From the NCBI GenBank assembly GCA_008828725.1, contig MEHQ01000456.1:154756-218755 (forward strand): DNA of 64,000 nucleotides, in the 5' to 3' direction. The notes beneath the pieces are model-generated. The model was not told the origin of the DNA and ran no database searches. It was given only the letters and a program-made list of their open reading frames with translations. The DNA comes from Saccharina japonica. Lineage: Eukaryota > Sar > Phaeophyceae > Laminariales > Laminariaceae. A program made the translations under genes and the position numbers. Shown one piece after another: positions 45,445-56,111 of this stretch. Every line of letters begins with the position of its first letter. Position 1 is the stretch's first letter.

Positions 45445-46567
45445 TACTACTGTACACACGTATAATACCTGTATTTCACTGGCGCGTTTACCGGTTTTCG
45501 TTGCACAAATCGTGCGAAATAAAGAAGTATACCAAATTTACGATTTTTTGCTTGTTTCGCGTGTTTTTGATATTTGTTTTTTTATTTAATCCCGAGAGGC
45601 CGTCGACACTAAACCATACCCCTACATCTAACTATAACCCCAGTACCCCAGTCCTACTCGTAATAGTGTAGCAAGGTCAAGGCTCGACCCGTGCGCGGCT
45701 TCCGCGCGCGTTTTGGACAATCTACAAAAAATGTTCGGACCACCACAAAAACCGTTAATAACTATTTGGTACTCGTACTTCATCTGGTACGATTTGTGGG
45801 CCAAGAACACGGCAACGGCTTCTACTGGTGACACATTCGAGGCTGGTTTCGGTTGCTTCCGGTCGTCACGTTGGCCTTCTACCGCACTTTGCGCTGTGGG
45901 TGTTGTCCTCAGTGGCTTTGTGGGCCCAGCACGGCGCGTGGTCGCTGCTGTGTACGGCGGCAGTTGTCTACCGCCCCACCCTCCCCCGGCGGTGCGTGCC
46001 TCTGTTTTGTTCACGCCCCCAATAGTCGGCATCCCGACTGCCACGCACCTCGTGTCTCATGGAAATTGAGTTTTTGTTTTTCAAGATCTGTTGTGTGTGT
46101 CGGTTTGTTGTTTGTTGGGTATGTTGAATGTTGAAGGCGAAACACACAGCAGTACTGATTTAAACCCTGGTACATCATCACGTATATATACGTATTATAT
46201 AAAAATACAAAATTCGAAATAAAACAAATTACATTTCATACCAGTCGTGGACAAAGCGTGACAGCAGTAGATCTTCCTAAGGTAGCTATTTAGGCACTCT
46301 GGTTGACCAAGGGTATACCTTACGCGGCGCAATCGACTTGGAGTCTTTCTCAGCCACAGGATCCCGAGCAAACCAAGAGTCTTTCCAAGCTCACCATCCA
46401 CGCCGACCGAGTCAACCTAGAGTCTTACAAAGCACAGGACCCCAGCACTGACCACTGGTATAGGGTTCGGGTTAGGGTTCGGGTCGGAGGGTCGGCTTTA
46501 GGCGTCAAGCACAAAACCCCCGTAAATATCTACTATCAAGGTCTGTCCACCCCTCTTTCGTACATTC
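45445..46567. other. Unassigned; low-support ORFs and a telomere-like run
   Basis: A 138-aa minus frame (45628-46044) and a 135-aa plus frame (46303-46710) have no known domain. AGGGTTCGGGTTAGGGTTCG at 46463-46482 resembles degenerate TTAGGG repeats but is only about 28 bp. Confidence 0.4.
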
Positions 46568-46650
46568 ACGGTCGTCCCGGTGGTCTAGCGGGTAACCACG
46601 AAGAGGTCGAGGCTCCGACGTATGGAGATTGGAGATTTTTATTTTTTCTC
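46568..46650 (+). mobile_element. SINE head relic
   Basis: GGTCGTCCCGGTGGTCTAGC followed by GGGTAACCACGAA resembles the family A head (GGTCGCCCCGATGGTCTAGA). The B box is weak and no body follows. Confidence 0.55.
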
Positions 46651-46714
46651 AAACGAGACCAACAACTCTGTTGTTGTCGAGCGCGCCTACTATTTACATT
46701 TTTTTGTTAAACAC

Positions 46715-47080
46715 AGCTAGCTGTGAGATCGTGGATTTTGTCCAAACTCATCTCTGACCTTGGGAATTATGAACGCTTGATCTGCTCAAGCTTGTAAGCG
46801 TTTCGTTTCGAATAGTACCTGACCTTCTCAGGGGTATATTCTCTCTCATCAATAATAGATTATTTCAACCTCTAAATTCTTCCGTCTCAACAAAACACAG
46901 CTTGTTTGTCGTTCTGTTCCAGAATGTCCTCACAAGCCTCCCCTTTGCTTGCTGGGTGTAATACTTCGATCGCGCGCACTTACGGGTTGTATATGTCATC
47001 ATGCAGAGTTTACATCCCGTATGAGGTTGCCACAATCTGAGGCTGCAGAATTCAGGAAGCGTGTGGAAGATTGAACGAAG
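46715..47080 (-). repeat. Family E repeat, interrupted copy 4
   Basis: The two ends of family E (46715-46760 and 46945-47080) are separated by about 185 bp of other sequence. The right part has TAATACTTCGATCGCGCGCA, CTTACGGG and CATCCCGTATGAGG. Confidence 0.7.
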
Positions 47081-47739
47081 GAAATCTGGAGTTTGTGGAG
47101 AGGTACTGAATCGTTGACGTGATTGATAGGGGATGGGGAATAGGGTCATCATGTTGGGTGGTTGCAGTGAGTGGTTGCACTGGAAGTGGAGAGGGGGCTG
47201 GGAAGGATTGAGATAGAAAGGAAGAGTACCAAATAGTACTGGGCTCTACTCGTGGGTGTGGGCAAGCAGGGGTCTGGCACTGGGTGGGAGTTCGGCGAGT
47301 TGAAACAAGAACATCTATAACGGTTGAGGAGTTCACAGATATGGAGAGACTGTTTTAAGGTGGGGTTAAAGTACGGTAGGGTTTACAGGAGAAAGTGGCA
47401 GTCTATATCGGGTGTGTTTTATATGTGCTATAGATTAAGTGTGGATATGATCCAGCACTTGTTAATAATAATTCCAGATTCATGAACAAAACAAAGTGTC
47501 TATTTGTAGGGGGGGGGGGTAAAATTATAAGATGAAATATAAATTAAATAGTCTGAACAAACATACTTATACTACAAAGGGAAACATTCGCCGTCGGCCC
47601 ACGCCGCCGACGAAGCTAACGAAGGAGGACGAAACTTCACAACACGCAAACGAAACTTCAGTGCTGGCAAAAAGGATATAACACAGCAGTAGTGGATTTT
47701 GACAAAAACTGCATTATGACATGTACAGCGGGCGGCGGA
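47081..47739. other. No recognised gene
   Basis: A G-run at 47509-47518. No supported feature. Confidence 0.45.
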
Positions 47740-48300
47740 CGTTGTTTTTTTGTTGTCTTCACATTAAACGCGTTCTTTCTACTCAACCACATCAGTACAC
47801 CCAGTGCCTGTCCTGATTCCCCCAGTCCTAGAGAGATACCTGGTACAAATTATGTGGTCACAGACTGTCTGTGAAACAGGGAAAAACCCAAAAAAATAAA
47901 CACAATTTAATGGGTAAAGCAAGTGAGATGCGTAACGTACCGGGTACGAGAACACAGCCACACGAGCCGAACCAAAAAATGAGAACAAAAGACAAATAAA
48001 AAACAAATACTGAAATAACACAGAATACAAATGACGCAGGGAGACAGAAGCGCCCCTAGAAGAAAAGCACACGTGCCCAAGAGGAACAGATAACTGCTGC
48101 ACGGGCGAGGCAACACGAAAAAGAGGGAGACACCGGCATAGGGTGAAAACAAAGGGAGAAACAAGGCAAAAAAAAGCAAGAAAGAAGACACGAGAGAGGA
48201 AAAGAGAAAAATCGTTTTCAAGGCAAGCTCAAGGCGATGGTAACAACAAGTTCCCGTCTCTTCTATAAAAAACTGATACGGGGACCATGTCACACCTTCT
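47740..48300 (-). repeat. Family D repeat, long copy
   Basis: The tail (GTTGTCTTCACATTAAACGC, CAGTACACCCAGTGCCTGTC, ACGTACCGGGTACGAGAACA) is followed by A-rich purine sequence to about 48300. Reading minus, this is the body upstream of the tail, like 708-1150 in copy 1. Confidence 0.7.
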
Positions 48301-48744
48301 GCCATCTCATTCCCACTCTAAAACAAAAACGGTGTCAAGAGCCGGTACTACCTCTGCCACGCCCCCCCCAGTGAACACATCAACAGGAAACAAATAATAG
48401 AATTCAAGGACTAGTCGAGCTGATATCTGGCCACACGATCTACCATTTCGTTCCTGCATTCGTCGACAGCTGTATCAGTAGGCGCCGCCCAGCGTGAGAG
48501 AGGTATAGGGCAAAAAAGGGAAATACGTAGCCACGGTTCGCCGATTCGACCCTCGGACGCCTGAGAGCGATTGGTGACGAAACGACACAAGATAACCATA
48601 CTAATAGACCGTAATCATATTAATAGACCGTTTCGGACGCCTGAGAGAGATTTGTGACGAAACGACACCAGAAAATCATATTAATAGATATACATAGTGT
48701 TCCGACGAGTTGACGTGATAGAGATGTATACTACTATTAATAAT
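48301..48744. other. Unassigned, with a short direct repeat
   Basis: TCGGACGCCTGAGAGMGATT GGTGACGAAACGACAC-like text occurs twice (48551-48589 and 48632-48667). No gene. Confidence 0.5.
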
Positions 48745-48915
48745 TTAACGAGAGTCGACGAGGCACGAAGGTGCTGAAAGTTTATCGCGATAGAAATCAA
48801 AGGACGTACCGTAGAGGAGGAGAGCCTGCTTATTGAACCCGAATCTGAGTTACGACTAAACAGCCGGAGAGAACCAGAAGGGCGAAGATGATCATCGGGT
48901 AGAGAAAAAAATAGG
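48745..48915 (+). mobile_element. SINE family A, 3' fragment (copy 7)
   Basis: AACGAGAGTCGACGAGG, CGCGATAGAAATCAAAGGAC, GAACCCGAATCTGAGTTACG, ACTAAACAGCCGGAGAGAAC, then A-rich end. Diverged from copies 1 and 6. Confidence 0.75.
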
Positions 48916-48951
48916 ATACGTATAATAATAACTGAATAAATATACGCATGT

Positions 48952-49198
48952 CGATGTTTATAATGCTGTGCCTAACACAGACCGTTCAGGATAGATTCGG
49001 GTAATTCTCAATGGACATGATGGCTTTGGTTGGCTGTTCTTTTTCACGGTGTGCCCGCGGTCTGTCATTCTGGCAGCACTTCAGACAGCAGCTGCGTGCT
49101 CCATCTTGTTCCCACGCCTACCGTGTGTTTTTGTACAGACAGCACTTCAGACAGTAGTTACGCTGTAGTCGGCAAATTCGTTGGTAAAGAGTGGGAGG
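48952..49198 (+). mobile_element. Family B fragment B5, cut at a single N
   Basis: Matches 9229-9475 and stops at GAGTGGGAGG, exactly where other copies enter a G-run. The next base is the lone N at 49199, after which sequence is unrelated. Confidence 0.85.
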
Positions 49199-49199
49199 N

Positions 49200-49519
49200 C
49201 GCTTCGGCCCTTTGCCACCTCGCCATGAAATGGTCCGCCGCCTCAACGAACCCCCCATACCACACCCCACTCTTCTTAGCCGCCTTCTGCCATAATGATA
49301 GTAACGTCTCTGCTCCGAACAGTGAAGGGGAGCTTTCTGTGGAGCCCTCTGTCGCTCGAAAACCCCTGATGTCATCTGCTAGACATTGGGCCCAGTTATT
49401 TTCTGGTCGGCCATGTCCCGGTCGGCGAGGTCCCGGGTTCGTCCCACCGACGATCGTCCCAAACATCACCCGCCGCGTTTTGGTCAGCGCTCCATTTGGT
49501 CTGTCCGCACTGTTGCTCT
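49200..49519. other. Sequence after the N, unlike family B
   Basis: GC-rich stretch with ACCTCGCCATGAAATGG and TCCCGGGTTCGTCCCACCGA. It resembles neither B5 nor B3 and ends at (GTT)n of B3. It could be genuine or a misjoin. Confidence 0.45.
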
Positions 49520-50891
49520 CTCTTGTTGTTGTTGTTGTTGTTGTTTTCTTCACATTAAACTCGTTTCAGTTGCTAATCCCTATAGTCTGATCTAGCAAGA
49601 TCACGGCCCGTGGTCACAAAAGTGCTAGAGCCATCAGAGAATCCTAAAGAACACGTACACTTAGCAGGGAAAGGATACACAAGTCCGAAGAGGTACACCT
49701 AAAATCCCTACAGCATGTTATGCGTGTCCAAAACTGAACTACACGCCCGCAATCTCCATTCGACTACAGCAGCATCGTCCCCCTCCCCCCCCCTCCCACT
49801 CTTTACCAATGAATTTGCCGACTACAGCGTAACTACTGTCTGAAGTGCTGTCTGTACAAAAACAAACGGTAGGCGTGGGAACAAGATGGAGCACGCAGCT
49901 GCTGTCTGACGTGCTGCCAGAATGACAGTCCGCGGGCACAAAGTGAAAAAGAACAGCCAACCAAAGCCATCATGTCCATTGACAATTACCCGAATCTATC
50001 CTGAACGGTCTGTGTTAGGCACAGCATTATAAACATCGACACTGATTAGGAATCGTTCCACATTGAAGGGGTCTTCCACGATCAGGCACACAATGAAGGC
50101 ACCCGGGGTGTCCGCGCCATCTCTGCCGCGTCTCTCTACAAAACCAGTGACGTCATCCACACCGACCCAACAACAACATTCGGGGGAAAAAGCGAAGAAT
50201 TTGTCAACAGAAAACAGAAAAACAATAATGTTCGTCCGTCACGGGTCGATGTCGTCCGTGCTCCGGATCGCTTCTCCTGTGCGCTGCTGTGCTGCTGCGC
50301 CGGCGCGCTGCTGTGCTGCTGCTCAGGCGCGCCGCTCCGGTGCCGCTCGGCCAGTCCTAGCACGACCACACTCGACCCGCTCCGTCCGTACACGCTCTCG
50401 TTGCTGTCCTTCCCAGTCGGCTCCTCGCTTTCTCTCTCGTTGCACGCAGGGTGCTTGGTCTGAAAAATAAAAATTCTCGCGCTGAAGGGATTGACCAGTC
50501 CAACAACAGCTCGTCGCCACACGCTCCCTCCTCCTTTGATGGCGAAGCCATGTGACTGAGACAGTACAGCTCCCTCTAGCAAACATACCTAGGGCTGTGT
50601 ACGTAGTGTCCGTCCACCTTTCTGATGGCGTCTGCCTCTGCGCACAAAAGTGAGATGGACATTGCTGTCTACACCGACGGCCAAAAAGGCCCGTGCATCT
50701 GGACTTTTGCGCCTGACGCACCAGTGCCGATCCAACTCTACCGCTGCACACGCTTCGCGGCGGGTGCGCAGCAGCAAGAAGGTATCGGTCCGCTTGAGGG
50801 TGAGTCTAGCCTTGCTCGCTAGAAAGACCCCCCCCCTCGCTATGGGCCATGCCAAAGCAAAACCTTGCCGAGGCAGCGAGGGGAAAAAGGG
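49520..50891 (-). mobile_element. Family B element, copy B3
   Basis: From (GTT)n TTTTCTTCACATTAAACTCG to GCAGCGAGGGGAAAAAGGG. Very close to B1, including AGGCACAGCATTATAAACAT. Confidence 0.87.
50625..50822 (+). CDS. Family B exon-like ORF, copy 3 (65 aa)
   Basis: Identical in translation to B1's 65-aa frame by inspection (MASASAHKSEMDIAVYTDGQ start), followed by GAGGGTGAGTC. See copy 1. Confidence 0.45.
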   Translation: MASASAHKSEMDIAVYTDGQKGPCIWTFAPDAPVPIQLYRCTRFAAGAQQQEGIGPLEGESSLAR

Positions 50892-51127
50892 CGTCGTTTG
50901 CGGATGGTCGTCTGTATAGTGATATATATATTACCTGCGTACCCGTACCCGGAAGTTATTTAAGTTCTTCAAGGGTCGGCAGAGCCCGAGTTCGAACCAT
51001 TGGGACTCAACTGTTGACTCGCGAGTCCAGTGACAGCAGTATGCACATTCTTACCCGCACCCGGAAGTTCTGTACGACGTTGAAACCCGCACCTTGAGGT
51101 TCTGCAAGTTCCCACAATACCCTGTGT

Positions 51128-51370
51128 GTGTTGTCTTCACATCAAACCCGTTCTTTCTACTCAACCACATCAGTACACCCAGTGCCTGTCCTGATTCCTA
51201 ATCCTAGAGAGATACAAATTATGTGGTCACAGACTGTGAAACAGAGAAAAACCAAACAAAATAAACGCGGTTGAACGGGTAAAGCAAGTGAGATGCTAAC
51301 GTACCGGGTACGAGAACACAACGACACGAGCCAAACAAAAAAATAGCACCAAAAGACAATAAAAAAAACG
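51128..51370 (-). repeat. Family D tail
   Basis: GTTGTCTTCACATCAAACCC, ACATCAGTACACCCAGTGCC, GAGATACAAATTATGTGGTC, AACGTACCGGGTACGAGAAC. The microsatellite side is GTGTGTGT here. Confidence 0.8.
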
Positions 51371-53252
51371 TATGAATATATGAATACAGCTTCCTAGTCG
51401 GGCCTTAAAAATAAAACAGAGGCTGTAGGCGGCGTGCAGGTCACGATGCACGCCGTCGCTCTCAGCTTACTCTCCTCGGTACTTGTCAGCCGGGTGTTCT
51501 GTTGGATGTCGCGTTATTCCGACCTCATTCACATTTCGAGAACATACGTAACATACGCGGTTTCACCCGATAGAACGTAAAGCCGTATTTCCACTTCACA
51601 TCGGAAAAAAATCGATTCGGTTCATAAGGGCCCATCTTAACGAAGACAGCAAAAATTCAATTTGGAAAATAAAATCCTATTTGAAGTGATTTCGCAAAAA
51701 AAAAAATGGTTTCGTCCATTATGGGGAATAGTGAATTGCTCGTTCAAATATTTATGAAATCGAAAAAACGCAGCATGCGTCACAGCGCCCAGGTGAAAAA
51801 AATCGACGAGAGGAGACGAGAGGGAAAGCATGCGTCGACGCGTGCGCGCCGCCGCCAGCATACTTTTGCTTTTGACCGCCCAGGCTAGGAAGCTATCGCT
51901 CTCAGAGGTCTCCTGGGTGGGCGTAGGGATCCCTGGAACGCCACGGGCGAGACAGGGGCGGCGATGGTGTTATCGAAGTCTTGAGCGTATCATGCTGTTT
52001 TTGGGTCGATCGCTCGGTTTTTTATCGGGTTGAAGCATCGAGCTGCTTGAAAAGTTGGGATTGCGACCGCCATGATTGGTTTTGAGGCGCCACCGCCGGG
52101 GTACGCTGTGCTATGGTCTATAGGCGTGGGCGCGGCTGTTGTCCCGGTGGCCTCGGGTTGTGGTTCACGTGTTGTCGCCTCGGTCGTGGTCATCGATGCC
52201 ACCAAGAAATGACGAGATTGTACCGGGGGCGTTTGCCCACCGTGGACATGCCGGTCCAAGTCGGGCCAACTCCTCAATTTGATTTGAATAGACCACTTGC
52301 CATAACGAAATTAAAAAAAAAAAACAGCGTTGGGGGGGGGGCTGATTTTGATAGGATTCCGGTGTTGAAAGTGGTTGTTCCTTGTGTTTTTTTTTCTTTT
52401 TCTTTTTTTTTGTTTCAAGTTGACCAAAAGTTCTCTCGGACGGCCCCTGCTTCGCCTAAAAAAACACTCCTGGCCAGCACTGTGTGTTTCAAGTGGTCCA
52501 GACCTTCAGAGAGTCACTACCTGCACTCTCGCCAGGCCACAGCCGCGAACTCGCCGCCACCACCCTACAGCTGCCATCCTCGCGTTTCGTTGGAACCTGA
52601 CTTGCTGCTGTATCGCGTGCTAGGGCTGGAAACGCATGATAATAGTGTACAGCTGCTGTAGCAGTATCGATTACGTACACGTCGAACCCAGCGCCACAGG
52701 GCGCGCGGAAACAGCAACGTCGTTGGGCCGGAGGTCACACTCTACACCAACAGTGCGTGGGACCTTCGGGGCTGGCGTGATCCGTCTGAGACTGCCTACC
52801 TCCACAACACGAGCACACCGGCGGACGGAACGGAGAGGAGAGTATTTTACTTGTTTGAGACGCCCACGCTACGTAGAAACACACAGGAAGGTGGAGCTTG
52901 CAGACCATCTCCCATCACGATAAGCTGCGGCCATCAACACACAACCGCGCAGCATAGCCCACAAACTCTCCAGGGGCACACACCTGTGTGTTGTCAGCGT
53001 GCGTAGCCGTTGAAGAGGCTCTCAAGCACTACAGGGTTAGATGTCTCCTGGCAAGCTTCCGACACAAGCAGCAAATAAACGAACCCGACGGATGGTGTTG
53101 GCATCAAAACCCCCTTCAGCAAAACATCCAGATCCAGCATCGTGGAAAACCTTCTATATTTTTTAAAAAAAGGTCGCAAAAAAAAAGCACCACCAAGTTG
53201 CACACCACGAGAGGCAACCCGCGGTCAGCAGTACAACATATTTTCTGACCCA
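51371..53252. other. Upstream of the transposase gene, nothing confirmed
   Basis: Contains open frames (52113-52661 plus; 51990-52277 minus, with a Thr/Pro-rich N-terminus) without known domains. I searched by eye for a transposon terminus and found none convincing. Confidence 0.4.
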
Positions 53253-56111
53253 ATGGCCCACAACAAACACCGGTGCATCTGCAGCTTTCCATTCTGCCAA
53301 GGCAGCGGCGGAGAAGCTACGGTGAGAGTGCCCGCCAGCCAGCGGGACGAATGGTTAACTAGAATCGGGCTAGATGGCGAGTCTATCACTACGAAGGATC
53401 CCAGGATCTCTATAATGCATTTCACACCTGACAACCTCGCCGCCAGCATCGAAGGTGTAGGTCTATGCGCCAGGACTGTAGTGCGACCCGCACCCGATGC
53501 CAAGCCCACACAGAGTAACTCACGGATGGAGCAAGCCTCCCGAGGAGCGTATGCACGTGAGCTGAGAGCTTTGGCTGAGAACAAGGCGCTTTCCGCTTTA
53601 TTGACGGAGGCAAGAGCTTCCCTACATAAGCTCGGCCTGAAAGTGACGGACCAACGGGAGAGACTACAAGAGCTGCGATCGACTAAAAAAGCGGCCAAGC
53701 CAAAGGAGCAGGAGGACGCCAAGCCGCCAACTTGGACTTTCGTAGATTACCACATTCTCGACGGATTGAAGACAGAATTCGTGAGGAGCCTCTGCGGCCT
53801 ATCGAGCTTGGAGCATCTGGAGGTGAGCTCACACGACTGTACGGCCGTGTTTTCGTTGTATGTGCCCTTCATTATGCAAGGAGTACGCATGATACAACAG
53901 TAGTACGTACTCGTAGTGCATATATTTATGTACGTCGTAGGCAAACGTGCCGTCCCGCCTAAAAGAAACACCTCGTATATATAAATACAAACAAATCCCT
54001 GGAGCAAAGATGTCAGCAGGCGGCCCTTTTACCCCTTGACGGACAGCGTCGAGGAAAATGCCTTTGACGGAGTTGCCTTGACGGCAAAACCCGGGGAGAG
54101 GCAACCAAAATCCCCGTTGTTTTGGAAGAACCCTGCCCATAACATTGAAAAACTGTACTTTTGTTTGTACTGACCACTGACTGCTGACTGTCTGATTTCT
54201 GCCCCGGTCGAAGCTGCTGCTGTGCCGTCCTGGTGCTCTGGTGCTGGCATGCAGCAAGCACCACACAAAACAAGCAAATCAATAGTGGCTTTCACTCAGA
54301 AAATGATTCGTTTGTGCTATCAATAGCTGGGAAAAGGGACAATCGGTCCATAGACGGACGGAAATGCCAGTACGGACGCACTTAATTGACCGACTGCTTG
54401 ACATTCGCTCGCCTCCTGGCATATTTGACCTTGATCATTAGGCTGATGTACAGGATGTAGTGTACGCACGAGTCTCTTGCCGCTGATCTCTTTTTCTTCG
54501 CCAGATTGTCTTCGCGATCTCCAAAAAGCTCGCCGCAATATTGTCACTAGTCTCTTGGTCCCTGGAAGGCTGGGTTTCTGGTGGGCTTCTTCTGCACGAG
54601 GTTTCCTGTACCAAATCGAGGAAGCACCCCCCCCCCCCCCCCTCCCCCCACCCTCGGACCGACGTTTCAAGCACGATATGTCCACAGCAAGTAAATATCA
54701 TCACCGCAAATGGTCTTGTTCGACGGATATCGTCGCAGGCTGTCCGAAAACATGTCCTTTTTGTATCGACACACTCTTCGTGGCGGAGTGGTCTAGGTTA
54801 ATAAATCGTTGCGATGGGTGGGCCAGGGACACGAAATAGATGGTGAAACCCGTCTGCCTGGCGCGCGTGACAGGTTGCCTGTATTGATAGAAGTATACTC
54901 TTTAATGATATGTCAGGTACCTCTGTCGCATATTTATCTCACGCTTCGAAGTCTCAATGGTGCAAGTTTGGATGTTGCCGTCAACAGCGGGCTTTTACTG
55001 GCAGCTGGAAATACCCGACACGATACACCCCAAGTACACGCAACCCAACCAACCCCACGACTGGTCGCATATGGAGGAAGAGTGTAGCCCGCAGTAAGGT
55101 GGGCATCATCCTCATCAACGACTAACGAAGACACATTTGTGAAGTGTTCCTGGTTGGTCCTCATTCCTTTCTCTAATTAATCCACCCTCTTTTGTTTTTG
55201 TGCGGTTGCAGGAATTTTTCGTCTTCCTCAATGACGAGGGGGTCGTGGACAACCTCGTCTTGTACCGCGGGGTCGAAACGCCGGCGTGGGGCGTCAAGGC
55301 CGATGGGAGTAGGCCAGTTCTCCGAACCAAGTTTCTAGGGGGTGTGAACGGCCTTTTTTTTACCCTTTTTCGGTTAAGGACGGGGGCGACGTTACGGGTG
55401 ACATCTACACTTTTCGGTGTAAGCGAGACCACGGGGGGGAGGGCTTTCACGACGTGGTTGAAGTTCCTGCGTGGGGCCCTTGCACCATGCGTACGTTTGA
55501 TGGACTTACCTGATGTTGAGTCAACTGCACCGCCAAACTTCGTAGAGAAGGGGCTATCCAAATGCTACATTGTCCTCGATGCCACAGAGAGCCCCGTAGA
55601 TAAAGTTTGGCAAACGGACGCCGTTTGGGAGACGTTTTCGCCTTACAAAGGAAAGACGACGTGTAAAGTGTTGATCGGCATTACGCCAGGGGGTGCCATC
55701 TGCTCTATATCTGATGCGTATGGCGGGCACGTGACGGATGGGGAGTTGGTGGCAGAGAGTGGTATCATCGACGAGTTGGTTGCGAAAGGCCTACCTCACA
55801 GGGGATACCACGTAATGGCGGATAGAGGGTTCAATAGCATAGCAGCGCACTTGGTGCACAAGCACATTCACTACGTCGCACCCCCCAGCAAGCGCACCGA
55901 TGAACCTCAGAGCAACCCGGAAGACGCCGCCTACACCCGAGATGTTGCAAACCTCCGGATTCACGTAGAACGAGCGATAGGGGCGATGAAGCAGTGGCGT
56001 ATCTTGGACAGTAAATTCGACTCGCAGCAGTTTGATCTTATTGGTGCATGCTACTTTGTATGCGGAGCCCTCGTGAACTGCACGCATGAGCCGTTCGCCA
56101 GCAAATTTTAA
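53253..56111 (+). CDS. THAP-DDE transposase, two exons (53253-53822, 55212-56111)
   Basis: Predicted 489-aa cut-and-paste transposase. Exon 1: a THAP-like N-terminus, with C10 and C15, W34 and H56-F57, but the expected third Cys is Ser53 (TCT at 53409). A basic, coiled-coil-prone segment follows (about 95-165). Exon 1 ends at GAG|GTGAGC; exon 2 begins after TTTTTGTGCGGTTGCAG, both phase 0. Exon 2: a helix-turn-helix (about 250-276, LFGVSETTGGRAFTTWL) and a DDE_Tnp_4-type RNase H fold with D313 (VLDATESP), D394 (MADRGF) and E443 (HVERAIGAMKQWRIL), all intact. Start chosen at the Met just before the zinc ligands; the frame is open further up. The intron (1389 bp) contains a MULE-type MITE. It converges on the SAP/SWIM gene at 58570-63185, suggesting an ISL2EU-like element; PIF/Harbinger-like is the alternative. 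No frameshift seen. Confidence 0.85.
54004..54415. mobile_element. Mutator-like MITE, copy 2, in the transposase intron
   Basis: GCAAAGATGTCAGCAGGCGG at 54004 and GCCTCCTGGCATATTTG at the other end match the copy-1 terminus. Near the left end CCTTTTACCCCTTGACGGAC and CCTTGACGGCAAA are the inverted internal motifs seen at 22061-22112. Target duplication is not evident here. Confidence 0.75.

Noticed and set aside
46463-46490. Interstitial telomere repeat
   Set aside because: Only about 28 bp of mixed GGGTTC/GGGTTA; too short and irregular.
47907-48305. Membrane-protein-like ORF on minus strand
   Set aside because: Hydrophobicity comes from pyrimidine-rich family D sequence; not conserved in other copies.
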